This document shows, one piece after another, positions 34,795 through 42,116 of a stretch of DNA of 64,000 bases. Location of the stretch: contig NZ_JAODBU010000003.1 of assembly GCF_025336545.1 (NCBI RefSeq), positions 371,583 through 435,582 of the forward strand, written 5' to 3'. The notes below the pieces were generated by a model. The model was not told where the DNA came from. It did not search any database and saw only the letters and a list, made by a program, of their open reading frames with translations. The DNA is from Eubacterium_U album (GTDB lineage Bacteria; Bacillota; Clostridia; Lachnospirales; Lachnospiraceae). Positions within the stretch are counted from its first letter, which is position 1, and the number at the start of each line of letters is the position of its first letter. Both the position numbers and the translations under genes were made by a program.

Positions 34795-36087
34795 ATGGCT
34801 GTTATTTTAGAAGAGCGTGGTAGAGGTAAATTTAAGCCTGCACCAGAGTATAATGTAAATGAAGTTAGAGAATTACTTAATAAGAAAATAGAAGAAGAGA
34901 GAGAAGCATTTGAAAATTGCAGTGAAGAAATTGAATTTGACAAACTTAGCTATGATTCTAAAAAGTGGAATTTAGTATCATTATTTTCAGGATGTGGAGG
35001 ATTAGATTTAGGATTTGAACTAGCAGGATTACAAGCAGTGATGGGTAAAACTGTAATGGAAGAAGCGTTTAGAGACAAAAGAGTTTTTGATGAAAATATT
35101 GATAACAATGTCTTTAATACAATATATGTAAATGATATCTTTGACGAAGCGAGACAAACCTATGCTCAAAATGCTGGAAAATATATTTATATGGATAAAA
35201 GTGATATAAGAAAAATTAAAGAATTTCCAAAAGCGGACATTGTTCTGGGCGGATTTCCTTGCCCTGGATTTTCAGAAGCGGGTCCACGATTAGTGGATGA
35301 TAAAAGAAATTTCTTATACCTTCATTTTATTCGCTGTTTGATGCAAAGTAAACCTAAAATATTTGTTGCCGAAAATGTTAAAGGAATGATGACTCTAGGA
35401 AAAGGAGAAGTATTTAAACAGATTGTTCAGGACTTTGCAGCAGCAGGGTATAAAATTTATCATAAACTTCTTAATTCAGCAGAATATGGAGTACCACAAA
35501 TTAGAGAACGAGTAATTTTGGTTGGAGTAAGAAATGACATAGATTTTGAATATGTTCATCCAAAGCCAACCCATGGATATGGGGTTAATGGATTAGAAGA
35601 AGTTGTGACTTTACATGATGCAATTGGTGATTTAGAGGAAAATCCGGGAGAATATTTTGTTGGCTCATACTCAACTATTTTTATGTCGCGTAATCGAAAA
35701 AAATTATGGAGTCAGCCAAGTTTTACTATTCAGGCATCAGGACGACAGGCGCCTATACATCCGGGTGGAGAACCTATGGTAAAGGTAGGTAAGGACAAAT
35801 ATATATTTAGTGATGGAGAAGAGAATAATAGAAGATTGTCAGTTAAGGAAATTGCAAGAATTCAAACATTTCCAGATTGGTATGAGTTTAGTAGAGGTAC
35901 AAGCAACAGAAATGCAAATTCAAAGCTTGATTTAGTTTATAAGCAGATAGGAAATGCTGTACCGGTAAGGTTGGCATTGGCAGTAGCAGAACCAATAGCA
36001 GAATTTACAAAAGAACAGTTGGAAAAGAAAGAAAAAGAATGCGCAGTTGTTCGTAATGTTGGAGAAGACAAACGAATGATGGCATAA
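34795..36087 (+). CDS. DNA (cytosine-5) methyltransferase
   Basis: The 430-residue protein has the m5C methyltransferase motifs in order: I (LVSLFSGCGGLDLGFELAGL), IV (GGFPCPGFSEAGPR, with catalytic Cys156), VI (VAENVKGM), VIII (EYGVPQIRERVILVG) and X (YKQIGNAVPVRLALAVAEP). It has a 60-residue charged N-terminal extension and an insert of about 35 residues between motifs I and II. PCP replaces the more usual PCQ. It would protect host DNA at the site cut by its partner; the recognition site cannot be read. Confidence 0.93.
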   Translation: MAVILEERGRGKFKPAPEYNVNEVRELLNKKIEEEREAFENCSEEIEFDKLSYDSKKWNLVSLFSGCGGLDLGFELAGLQAVMGKTVMEEAFRDKRVFDENIDNNVFNTIYVNDIFDEARQTYAQNAGKYIYMDKSDIRKIKEFPKADIVLGGFPCPGFSEAGPRLVDDKRNFLYLHFIRCLMQSKPKIFVAENVKGMMTLGKGEVFKQIVQDFAAAGYKIYHKLLNSAEYGVPQIRERVILVGVRNDIDFEYVHPKPTHGYGVNGLEEVVTLHDAIGDLEENPGEYFVGSYSTIFMSRNRKKLWSQPSFTIQASGRQAPIHPGGEPMVKVGKDKYIFSDGEENNRRLSVKEIARIQTFPDWYEFSRGTSNRNANSKLDLVYKQIGNAVPVRLALAVAEPIAEFTKEQLEKKEKECAVVRNVGEDKRMMA

Positions 36088-36109
36088 ATTGAGTTTACAA
36101 GGAGAAAAT

Positions 36110-37354
36110 ATGAATATTGAGTTATTAGATTTTGAAAAAGAAAATTTTGAAGGGAAAGAAAATAAAAAGGTTATGTTGTCTGAGGAAGAAATTAATGAAA
36201 AATATGAAATTGGAGAGGCAAGAATTGTTACAGAACAAGGAGCTATTAAATTACCGCTAGTAAAAGATGTTTTTACAAACGGTAAATATGACAGAAAACC
36301 GATATATCAAAGACGAATTACTTGGGATAATAAAAAGCGCTCTCGTCTTATCGAATCATTTATAATGAATATTCCAGTGCCACCTATATTCATATATGAA
36401 GTAGAGTATGGTAAATATGAGGTGATGGATGGTCTTCAGCGTATTTCGGCAATTATGGATTTTTATGATAATGAATATGCATTAGAAGGTTTAACGGAAT
36501 GGCCAGAATTAAACACAAAAAAATATAGTGAATTACCTAAAAAAATAAAAGAAGGTATTGACAGACGACAAATATCAGTAGTGTCATTACTAAAAGAATC
36601 AGCTAAATCTCAAGAACAAGAGCAAAGAATGAAAAGGATGGTATTTGAAAGACTAAATACCGGTGGAGTTAAATTAGAAGATCAAGAGATAAGAAATGCA
36701 CTATATAATGGTGAATTTAATAAATTGTGCAAGGAACTTTCGACAAATACAACATTTCGAAAATTGTGGGGAATACCGGTAAGTGTTGATGAAGATAATA
36801 ATACTAAAGAACTATATCAATTAGATACAGTAGATTCATTGGATGTGGCGGATGAACTCGCTTTAAATAACTTATATATGAGAATGTATGATGTTGAATT
36901 AGTATTAAGGTTTTTTGCGATGAGACATGTTAATGAATATTCAGGGCAATTATCTGATTTTTTAGACAAGTGCATGATTTTTGGAAACACTATTTTAGAA
37001 GAAAATTCAGATAGAGGAGATGTGCTAAAAGAATTATTTATAAATACGATTGAAATAGCAAATAAAATGTTTGGAGATAAAGCTTTTTGTCAATACAAAG
37101 AAATTAGAAATCAATTTAAATGGTCAAAACCACAGAAGATGATTTATGATTCACTTATGTTGGCATTAACAAAATATGATATAAATAGTGTACCAAATAA
37201 CAATAAACTAATTACACAATATATGGAAAAAGCATATAAACAAAACGAAGAAATGTTTAACGGGAAAAAACAATCAAAAACCGATATATTAAATAGAGCC
37301 GACTTTTTCGAAAAAATTGTTCAGAATATATTAGAAGGAAATATGGATGAATAG
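36110..37354 (+). CDS. DUF262 (ParB/GmrS-like) domain protein
   Basis: The 414-residue protein has the N-terminal DUF262 core: YDRKPIYQRRITWDNKKRSRLIESFIMNIPVPPIFIYE, followed by YEVMDGLQRISAI (Asp107 in the DGxQR motif) and FERLNTGGVKLEDQEIRNALY. DUF262 proteins, as in GmrSD enzymes, can hydrolyse nucleotides and act with nuclease partners against modified DNA; no HNH (DUF1524) motif is seen at the C-terminus. ATG 36110 fits AAGGAG at 36099-36104. Its end overlaps the HEPN gene by 8 bases. Confidence 0.85.
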   Translation: MNIELLDFEKENFEGKENKKVMLSEEEINEKYEIGEARIVTEQGAIKLPLVKDVFTNGKYDRKPIYQRRITWDNKKRSRLIESFIMNIPVPPIFIYEVEYGKYEVMDGLQRISAIMDFYDNEYALEGLTEWPELNTKKYSELPKKIKEGIDRRQISVVSLLKESAKSQEQEQRMKRMVFERLNTGGVKLEDQEIRNALYNGEFNKLCKELSTNTTFRKLWGIPVSVDEDNNTKELYQLDTVDSLDVADELALNNLYMRMYDVELVLRFFAMRHVNEYSGQLSDFLDKCMIFGNTILEENSDRGDVLKELFINTIEIANKMFGDKAFCQYKEIRNQFKWSKPQKMIYDSLMLALTKYDINSVPNNNKLITQYMEKAYKQNEEMFNGKKQSKTDILNRADFFEKIVQNILEGNMDE

Positions 37355-38408
37355 AATTAACATAAGTAAGGATGAGTATTTAAACAATTTAAAAGATATA
37401 CGAAATTATATTACATGTATGGAAGAACAACATTCATTAATAGACAATTTTGATAGGGAAAATTTAGATGTGAATATTATAAAACAAAGATTTACAAAAG
37501 TGATGAGCACCCCAGTGGTTTATAATGCTGTAATCATAAGTTTGTATGGGTGCTTTGAAAACTATATTGATAAAATTGCTGATTCATTATTAGATTTTTG
37601 GGTGGAAAAAGCAGACAGGTATGTCAATTTAGCAAATGAAATTAAGCAAAAACATATAAAGAAAAGTGGAGAGTTTTTGGTGAATTCAAATAGGTTTAAA
37701 AATTTTGAAATTAATGAACTAGAGGTAATTAAAAATTTATATTCGTGTTTTGAAGAAGAAAAATTTTCACTTAATAAAGAACTTTTGTTAACGCATAGTG
37801 GCAATTTAGGAATAGATCAACTAATAGAGTTGTTTAATGATTTGGGAATAAAAAACTCTAAAGCAAAAATCTTGGGAAAAAAGAAGTTTGTCGAGTATAT
37901 AAAAAATAAAAATGAATTCTCAGATGAAAAAGCAAAAGAGTACATTAACAAGAAAAAAGGTGGAGATGTTAATAGACTGTTTGAAGAATTAACACAATTA
38001 GTTGAACAACGAAATAAAGTTGCACATGGCTGGTGCGTAGATACCAGGCTATCAAATAGTGTGTTGGTCGAACAAATAATACCATTTATGGAAATGATGG
38101 GACAAGTTATTTGCGACATATTCGAGGAAGAATTAATCATAATTCTACAAACGTGCGGCTTATTAAATGAAATCGATATGATTATCGATGTGTACAATAA
38201 TAATATATTATGTATTAATAGTAAAAAATCAAGATTAAAAGTAGGGGAGTATATTTTTGCGTATACGGGGAAGGATTACAATAGATTTAAAATATTGAAT
38301 ATTCAGCATAATGAAAAAGATATACAGAAAGTTGAAGAAGATAATATAGATGTTGGAATTTTTGTTGATGGATATATTAAAAAAAATTGGAAATATTACT
38401 ATACATAA
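37347..38408 (+). CDS. HEPN-domain protein (MAE_28990-like), putative RNase
   Basis: The 353-residue, largely helical protein carries RNKVAHG at residues 222-228, the Rx4-6H motif (Arg222, His227) of HEPN ribonucleases, preceded by a polar helix (FEELTQLVEQ). The N-terminal region (VVYNAVIISLYGCFENYIDKI) matches MAE_28990/MAE_18760-type HEPN proteins, which are known to be encoded next to DUF262 genes. It overlaps the DUF262 gene, so the two are co-translated. It may be the toxic effector of the operon; that is inference. Confidence 0.72.
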   Translation: MNRINISKDEYLNNLKDIRNYITCMEEQHSLIDNFDRENLDVNIIKQRFTKVMSTPVVYNAVIISLYGCFENYIDKIADSLLDFWVEKADRYVNLANEIKQKHIKKSGEFLVNSNRFKNFEINELEVIKNLYSCFEEEKFSLNKELLLTHSGNLGIDQLIELFNDLGIKNSKAKILGKKKFVEYIKNKNEFSDEKAKEYINKKKGGDVNRLFEELTQLVEQRNKVAHGWCVDTRLSNSVLVEQIIPFMEMMGQVICDIFEEELIIILQTCGLLNEIDMIIDVYNNNILCINSKKSRLKVGEYIFAYTGKDYNRFKILNIQHNEKDIQKVEEDNIDVGIFVDGYIKKNWKYYYT

Positions 38409-38588
38409 TACATAACTTTGAATAAGTAAGGTGAAAATATTATTTTAATCCACTGTTGAATTTGTGCAGTCGTCAAACTGTCGTCATTTTTCTCTGCAAA
38501 TAGAAATAATGACAGCACAGGCAACCAAAACAAGTAGGAAATACAACGAAAACTAAATAGAAAACACTAAGCAATGATGAGATAATTT
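38409..38588 (+). other. Non-coding island end
   Basis: This AT-rich stretch after the HEPN gene contains the paired motif GTCGTCAAACTGTCGTCA at 38467-38484, also seen at 40305-40322 in similar form. No terminator for the operon is obvious; the transcript probably runs to the duplicated tuf terminator at 38686. Confidence 0.4.
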
Positions 38589-38793
38589 CGTGAAGGTGGT
38601 AGAACAGTAGGTTCAGGTAAGGTAGCTACAATTGTTGAATAATTAACGTTATCAATGAATAGAGCGCAAGCTCACTATAAATAAAGAAAACCACGGTCGT
38701 GTTTACACGAAACCGTGGTTTTCCTTTATTTATGGGGCTCGTAAGCATTCTATGAATGCCGCGAGCTTATTGATTGCGTAGCAATCAATAAGA
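38589..38793 (+). repeat. Direct repeat, right copy (displaced tuf 3' end)
   Basis: This is the partner of 27504-27708. It carries the last 17-18 codons of a tuf gene in frame (REGGRTVGSGKVATIVE and the TAA) with no gene body in front, then the terminator at 38686-38723 and the two-hairpin element at 38737-38792. It looks like the original or replaced gene end pushed away by the inserted DNA. Confidence 0.85.
38686..38726 (+). terminator. Duplicated tuf terminator
   Basis: The 12-bp stem GAAAACCACGGT / ACCGTGGTTTTC with the same loop as after tuf, followed by CCTTTATTT. Confidence 0.8.
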
Positions 38794-38813
38794 GAGGTTG
38801 ATGCGGAATAGTA

Positions 38814-38840
38814 GGCATTCCCGAAATTTTCGGGGATGCC
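38814..38840 (+). repeat. GGCATTCCCG hairpin, copy 2
   Basis: The 27-base core is identical to the copies at 27728 and 40437. It shares the following TAAATATTTTG with the third copy. Confidence 0.75.
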
Positions 38841-38954
38841 TAAATATTTTGTTTTCAACACTACTTAATTTTTACCCAACCATATTGAACCTAAGCGACA
38901 CTATATAATTGAAAAACAAAAAAGTGCACGTTTGTTTATCATAGGAGGTTAATA

Positions 38955-39068
38955 GTGAATAAGGCGGATGCAGACAGATTAATAATTAAATATCAGCCGA
39001 AGGTTTTGGGATTTGCAATGTCCAAAGTTAGAAATATATCAGATGCAGAAGAATTGATTAGAGAATAA
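38955..39068 (+). pseudogene. Sigma-70 family sigma factor, N-terminal remnant
   Basis: A GTG start behind AGGAGG (38943-38948) opens a 37-codon frame (NKADADRLIIKYQPKVLGFA, then SKVRNISDAEELIRE) that matches region 2.1-2.2 of ECF-type sigma factors and then stops at TAA 39066-39068. Regions 2.3 to 4 are absent. The intact translation start suggests a recent truncation. Confidence 0.6.
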
Positions 39069-39087
39069 GCAACGATCAACTATAATC

Positions 39088-39116
39088 TTGAATTTGGTAA
39101 ACAATCATGTTAATAT
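39088..39116 (+). promoter_or_regulatory. Promoter before a structured RNA and the RhuM gene
   Basis: TTGAAT at 39088-39093, 17 bases, TAATAT at 39111-39116. The transcript would begin near 39123, just ahead of the hairpins at 39132-39205. Confidence 0.5.
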
Positions 39117-39131
39117 AATCATACAATGTAA

Positions 39132-39210
39132 GTGTAACAAGTGTTGCACATGTGGGCTGGTCGAAAGACCCAGGTCCAACCTGATCGGCGGGGAGGCTCC
39201 CCGCCATTTA
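39132..39210 (+). ncRNA. Structured RNA candidate ending in a GC-rich hairpin
   Basis: Three stems stand in a row: GTGTAAC/GTTGCAC (39132-39149), CTGGTC-GAAA-GACCCAG (39157-39173, a GNRA loop) and GGCGGGG/CCCCGCC (39187-39205). CAGGT (39171-39175) can instead pair with ACCTG (39179-39183), which excludes the second stem. It could be a small RNA with a terminator or a switch-like leader of the RhuM gene. No known family was recognised. Confidence 0.45.
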
Positions 39211-39232
39211 TTGTATTAGAGGAGTTTGACAA

Positions 39233-40246
39233 ATGAAAGAATTTCCATTTTTACTTTATAAAACAGAAAAGGAAGATATTTACATTAATGCTTTAATTAA
39301 AGATGATTCAATTTGGTTGACGCAGAAAGCAATGGCGGAATTGTTTGGAATAGATAAATCAGGCATTAGTCGTCATCTTGCGAATATTTTTGAAACAGGT
39401 GAATTGGATGAAGAAGTGGTTGTTGCAAAAATTGCAACAACCACTCAACATGGAGCAATAGAGGGAAAAACCCAATCTAATTCTACTAATTTTTATAATT
39501 TAGATGCAATCATTTCCGTAGGCTACAGAGTGAATTCTATTCGAGCTACTCATTTTCGTATTTGGGCAACAAACGTTTTAAAGGAGTATATGACAAAAGG
39601 ATTTGTGCTGGATGATGAACGATTAAAACAGGGAAAGACTGCATTTGGTAAAGATTATTTTAAAGAATTACTCGAAAGAGTTCGTTCTATTCGTGCGAGC
39701 GAAAGAAGAATCTGGCAACAGATTACGGATGTTTTTGCTGAGTGTAGCATTGATTATGATAAAAATGCGGAGATTACACATCAGTTTTATGCAATGGTGC
39801 AGAATAAATTCCATTATGCAATTTCGGGACAGACAGCAGCAGAAATTGTTTATTATAGTGCAGACCATATAAAGGATCATATGGGGCTTACTACATGGAA
39901 GAATGCTCCTGATGGTCGGGTATTGAAATCAGATGTAACTATTGCAAAAAACTATTTGGATGAAAAGCAAATTCGTAGTTTGGAGCGTGCGGTGACAGGT
40001 TATTTTGACTACATAGAAGATTTGATTGAACGTGAAAATACATTTACGATGGAAGAATTCGCGGCAAGCATAAATGAATTTTTGGCATTTAGAAGGTATG
40101 AGATTTTACCTGATAGGGGAAAGATTTCGAGAAAGATGGCAAATGATAAGGCTGAACAGGAATACCAGATTTTTAATAGAACTCAAGTTATTGAATCGGA
40201 TTTTGACAGGGAAGTGAAGAAGATGATTCAAAAGAATGATGATTGA
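39233..40246 (+). CDS. RhuM family protein
   Basis: The 337-residue protein matches RhuM: IWLTQKAMAELFGIDKSGISRHLANIFETGEL at residues about 27-58 (a winged-helix-like region), NLDAIISVGYRVNSIRATHFRIWATNVLKEYMTKGFVLDDERLK in the middle, and the domain starting at ITHQFYAMVQNKFHYAISGQTAAEIV. RhuM genes occur on pathogenicity and defence islands; the molecular role is unknown. AGAGGAGT precedes the ATG. A 13-bp palindrome lies inside the gene at 39416-39444. Confidence 0.88.
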   Translation: MKEFPFLLYKTEKEDIYINALIKDDSIWLTQKAMAELFGIDKSGISRHLANIFETGELDEEVVVAKIATTTQHGAIEGKTQSNSTNFYNLDAIISVGYRVNSIRATHFRIWATNVLKEYMTKGFVLDDERLKQGKTAFGKDYFKELLERVRSIRASERRIWQQITDVFAECSIDYDKNAEITHQFYAMVQNKFHYAISGQTAAEIVYYSADHIKDHMGLTTWKNAPDGRVLKSDVTIAKNYLDEKQIRSLERAVTGYFDYIEDLIERENTFTMEEFAASINEFLAFRRYEILPDRGKISRKMANDKAEQEYQIFNRTQVIESDFDREVKKMIQKNDD

Positions 40247-40702
40247 AAAGAAACTATGTCATTTTAATTGTGGCGGTTAGCGTAGTTTTGTTATATACTA
40301 AAGGTGTCGTCAAAGTGTCGTCAAATTTTTCGAAAACTAAAAATAGTGACGATATAAGATATAGAAAAAGCCTATAAACAGGCGATTTGATAAGTCGAAA
40401 ATTAAGAAAAAAAGTCAATAAGCTCCGTGAATGATGGGCATTCCCGAAATTTTCGGGGATGCCTAAATATTTTGGATAATTAGATTAGTATCATTAAATT
40501 AAAGTCGGTAATTTATCCACTAACAGAGGGCAAGTTCCCAAGATTTTTTTATTTTCATTCATTTTATTGCTCCTATAATTTATAATATTAATTGTATATA
40601 TAGAAATAAAAAATATATACACGCAAATCGGGGATAGCAATGATTGACAAAACATTTTATGCTATAATAAATGATAATTAAAATAAAAAGAAAGAAGACA
40701 TT
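40247..40702 (+). other. Intergenic region between RhuM and the DNA glycosylase gene
   Basis: It contains a paired GTCGTCA motif (40305-40322), a small GCCTATAAACAGGC hairpin (40369-40382) and the third GGCATTCCCG hairpin (40437-40463). TTGACA (40644) and TATAAT (40663) stand before the next gene but only 13 bases apart, so they are not a convincing pair. No gene is seen. Confidence 0.5.
40437..40463 (+). repeat. GGCATTCCCG hairpin, copy 3
   Basis: The 27-base core is the same as at 27728 and 38814. The preceding GTGAATGATG matches copy 1 and the following TAAATATTTTG matches copy 2. Confidence 0.75.
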
Positions 40703-41179
40703 ATGATTACACATCCAATTGAACCAATATATAATCAAAAATCAAAAATTTTAATATTAGGTAGCTTTCCATCTGTTAAATCCAGAGAAGAAGGATTCTT
40801 TTATGGACATCCACAGAATAGATTTTGGAAAGTATTAGCTGCCATATTTAATGAAAATATACCACAAACAATTCAGGAGAAAAAAGAATTTTTGCTTAAT
40901 AATAAAGTGGCAGTGTGGGATGTAATTCATTCATGTGAAATTACAGGGTCTTCAGATAGTAGCATTAAAAATGTTGAAGTGAATGATTTGACAAGAATAT
41001 TAAATACAGCAGATATAAAACAGATATTTGTTAATGGAAAGAAAGCGTATTCACTTTATAACAAATATATGAAACAGATAGTGATGAAAGAAGCAATATG
41101 CCTTCCATCCACAAGCCCTGCAAATGCTGCATGGAATATAGACAGACTTGTTGAAGCATGGAAAATTATAAATGAGTGA
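40703..41179 (+). CDS. DNA-deoxyinosine/uracil glycosylase (UDG superfamily)
   Basis: The 158-residue protein carries the UDG-fold motifs: LILGSFPSVKSREEGFFYGHPQNRFWKVL near the N-terminus (motif 1 and the FW helix), VAVWDVIHSC, and LPSTSPANAAW near the C-terminus (motif 2). Family 6 enzymes with this pattern remove hypoxanthine or uracil from DNA as the first step of base excision repair. AAAGAAGA before the ATG is a weak ribosome binding site. Confidence 0.82.
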   Translation: MITHPIEPIYNQKSKILILGSFPSVKSREEGFFYGHPQNRFWKVLAAIFNENIPQTIQEKKEFLLNNKVAVWDVIHSCEITGSSDSSIKNVEVNDLTRILNTADIKQIFVNGKKAYSLYNKYMKQIVMKEAICLPSTSPANAAWNIDRLVEAWKIINE

Positions 41180-41304
41180 TTAAATAAGAAATATATATAG
41201 CAATAATTAGAATAGAAAGATAGCAAAATATAATTTATAAAATAATTAGAATTTGAACAAAACAATAATAAACATATAACTTGCAAAAGGGAGTAAATAA
41301 TTTT

Positions 41305-41955
41305 ATGAAAATATATTACTATAATGTAGAAAAATTATCTGATAAATCAGTATATTCAAAATATTATGAAATGATGGATGAAGATAGGAAAAATAAAATA
41401 GATAGAATAAATCAGGAAGATAAAAAAATGCAAAGTCTTGCAGCTGGAATTCTTATACAGCATATAAGAAAAACTGAAAAAGAAGACAGTAAGATATTAA
41501 TTGACAAATATAACAAGCCTTCATTTGAAGATGGTAAAATTAAATTTAACATATCACATTCAAATAAGTATGCAGTAGCTGCTGTTTCTGCTTATGAAAT
41601 AGGAATAGATACTGAAGATGTTAAAAGAAAGAATAAGTTTACTATGAAAGAAAGAAGGATTGTTAATACCTGCTTTGCTCCTAAAGAACAAAAATACATT
41701 TATGATATAGGAACAGAACAGGGAAAACTACAGAGATTTTTTAGGGTGTGGACTATAAAAGAAGCTTATGTAAAAATGGAAGGGACAGGAATAATAAGAC
41801 CATTTTATACATTTGAAGTGGATTTCGAAGAGGAAAGGCCAAAAATTATTGCAGACAAAGAGATGATGATAACTGAAATGAAAATTGGAATAAGCAATTT
41901 AGTGTCAGTATGTCATAACATAAATGATAGTGAATATACGATAGAGGAATTATAA
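41305..41955 (+). CDS. 4'-phosphopantetheinyl transferase (Sfp type)
   Basis: The 216-residue protein has KIKFNISHSNKYAVAAVS and EIGIDTEDV (Asp102 and Glu104, magnesium ligands) and FRVWTIKEAYVKMEGTGI (the WxxKEA motif). Sfp-type enzymes attach phosphopantetheine from CoA to carrier proteins. No synthetase cluster lies in the window, so it may serve a distant pathway. The ATG at 41305 is chosen over an upstream TTG at 41281 because AAAGGGAG (41286-41293) lies between them. Confidence 0.88.
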   Translation: MKIYYYNVEKLSDKSVYSKYYEMMDEDRKNKIDRINQEDKKMQSLAAGILIQHIRKTEKEDSKILIDKYNKPSFEDGKIKFNISHSNKYAVAAVSAYEIGIDTEDVKRKNKFTMKERRIVNTCFAPKEQKYIYDIGTEQGKLQRFFRVWTIKEAYVKMEGTGIIRPFYTFEVDFEEERPKIIADKEMMITEMKIGISNLVSVCHNINDSEYTIEEL

Positions 41956-42061
41956 AATAATAGAAAATATAAAAATAAATGGCAACTAGATGGGTAATTC
42001 TTTACTGGTTATAATAGATATTAAACATAAATATATTATAGTAGGAAAATAATAAAGAATA

Positions 42062-42105
42062 GAAAAAAGTTGAAGTAAAGATTGTTGTAATCCTAACTTC
42101 AACTT
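42062..42105 (-). terminator. Terminator of the - strand methyltransferase gene
   Basis: AAGTTGAAGT (42067-42076) pairs with ACTTCAACTT (42096-42105). Read leftward, the stem is followed by TTTTTTCT. Confidence 0.75.
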
Positions 42106-42116
42106 CTTTGATAAAA

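Larger units (their letters stand above)
27504..38793 (+). mobile_element. Genomic island bracketed by tuf-end repeats
   Basis: Between the two tuf-end repeats lie genes foreign to the str and S10 operons: two decayed genes, an IS3 remnant, a possible mobilisation-gene fragment and a restriction-modification-like operon. Glutamine is often CAA here, while core genes use CAG nearly always. No integrase gene remains, so the element is probably no longer mobile. Limits are inferred from the repeats. Confidence 0.6.

Noticed and set aside
36089..36110. Earlier TTG start of the DUF262 gene
   Set aside because: AAGGAG lies downstream of it and fits the ATG at 36110.
27709..38588. An integrase or recombinase gene for the island
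   Set aside because: No tyrosine or serine recombinase motifs were found; the only recombinase is the dead IS3 transposase.
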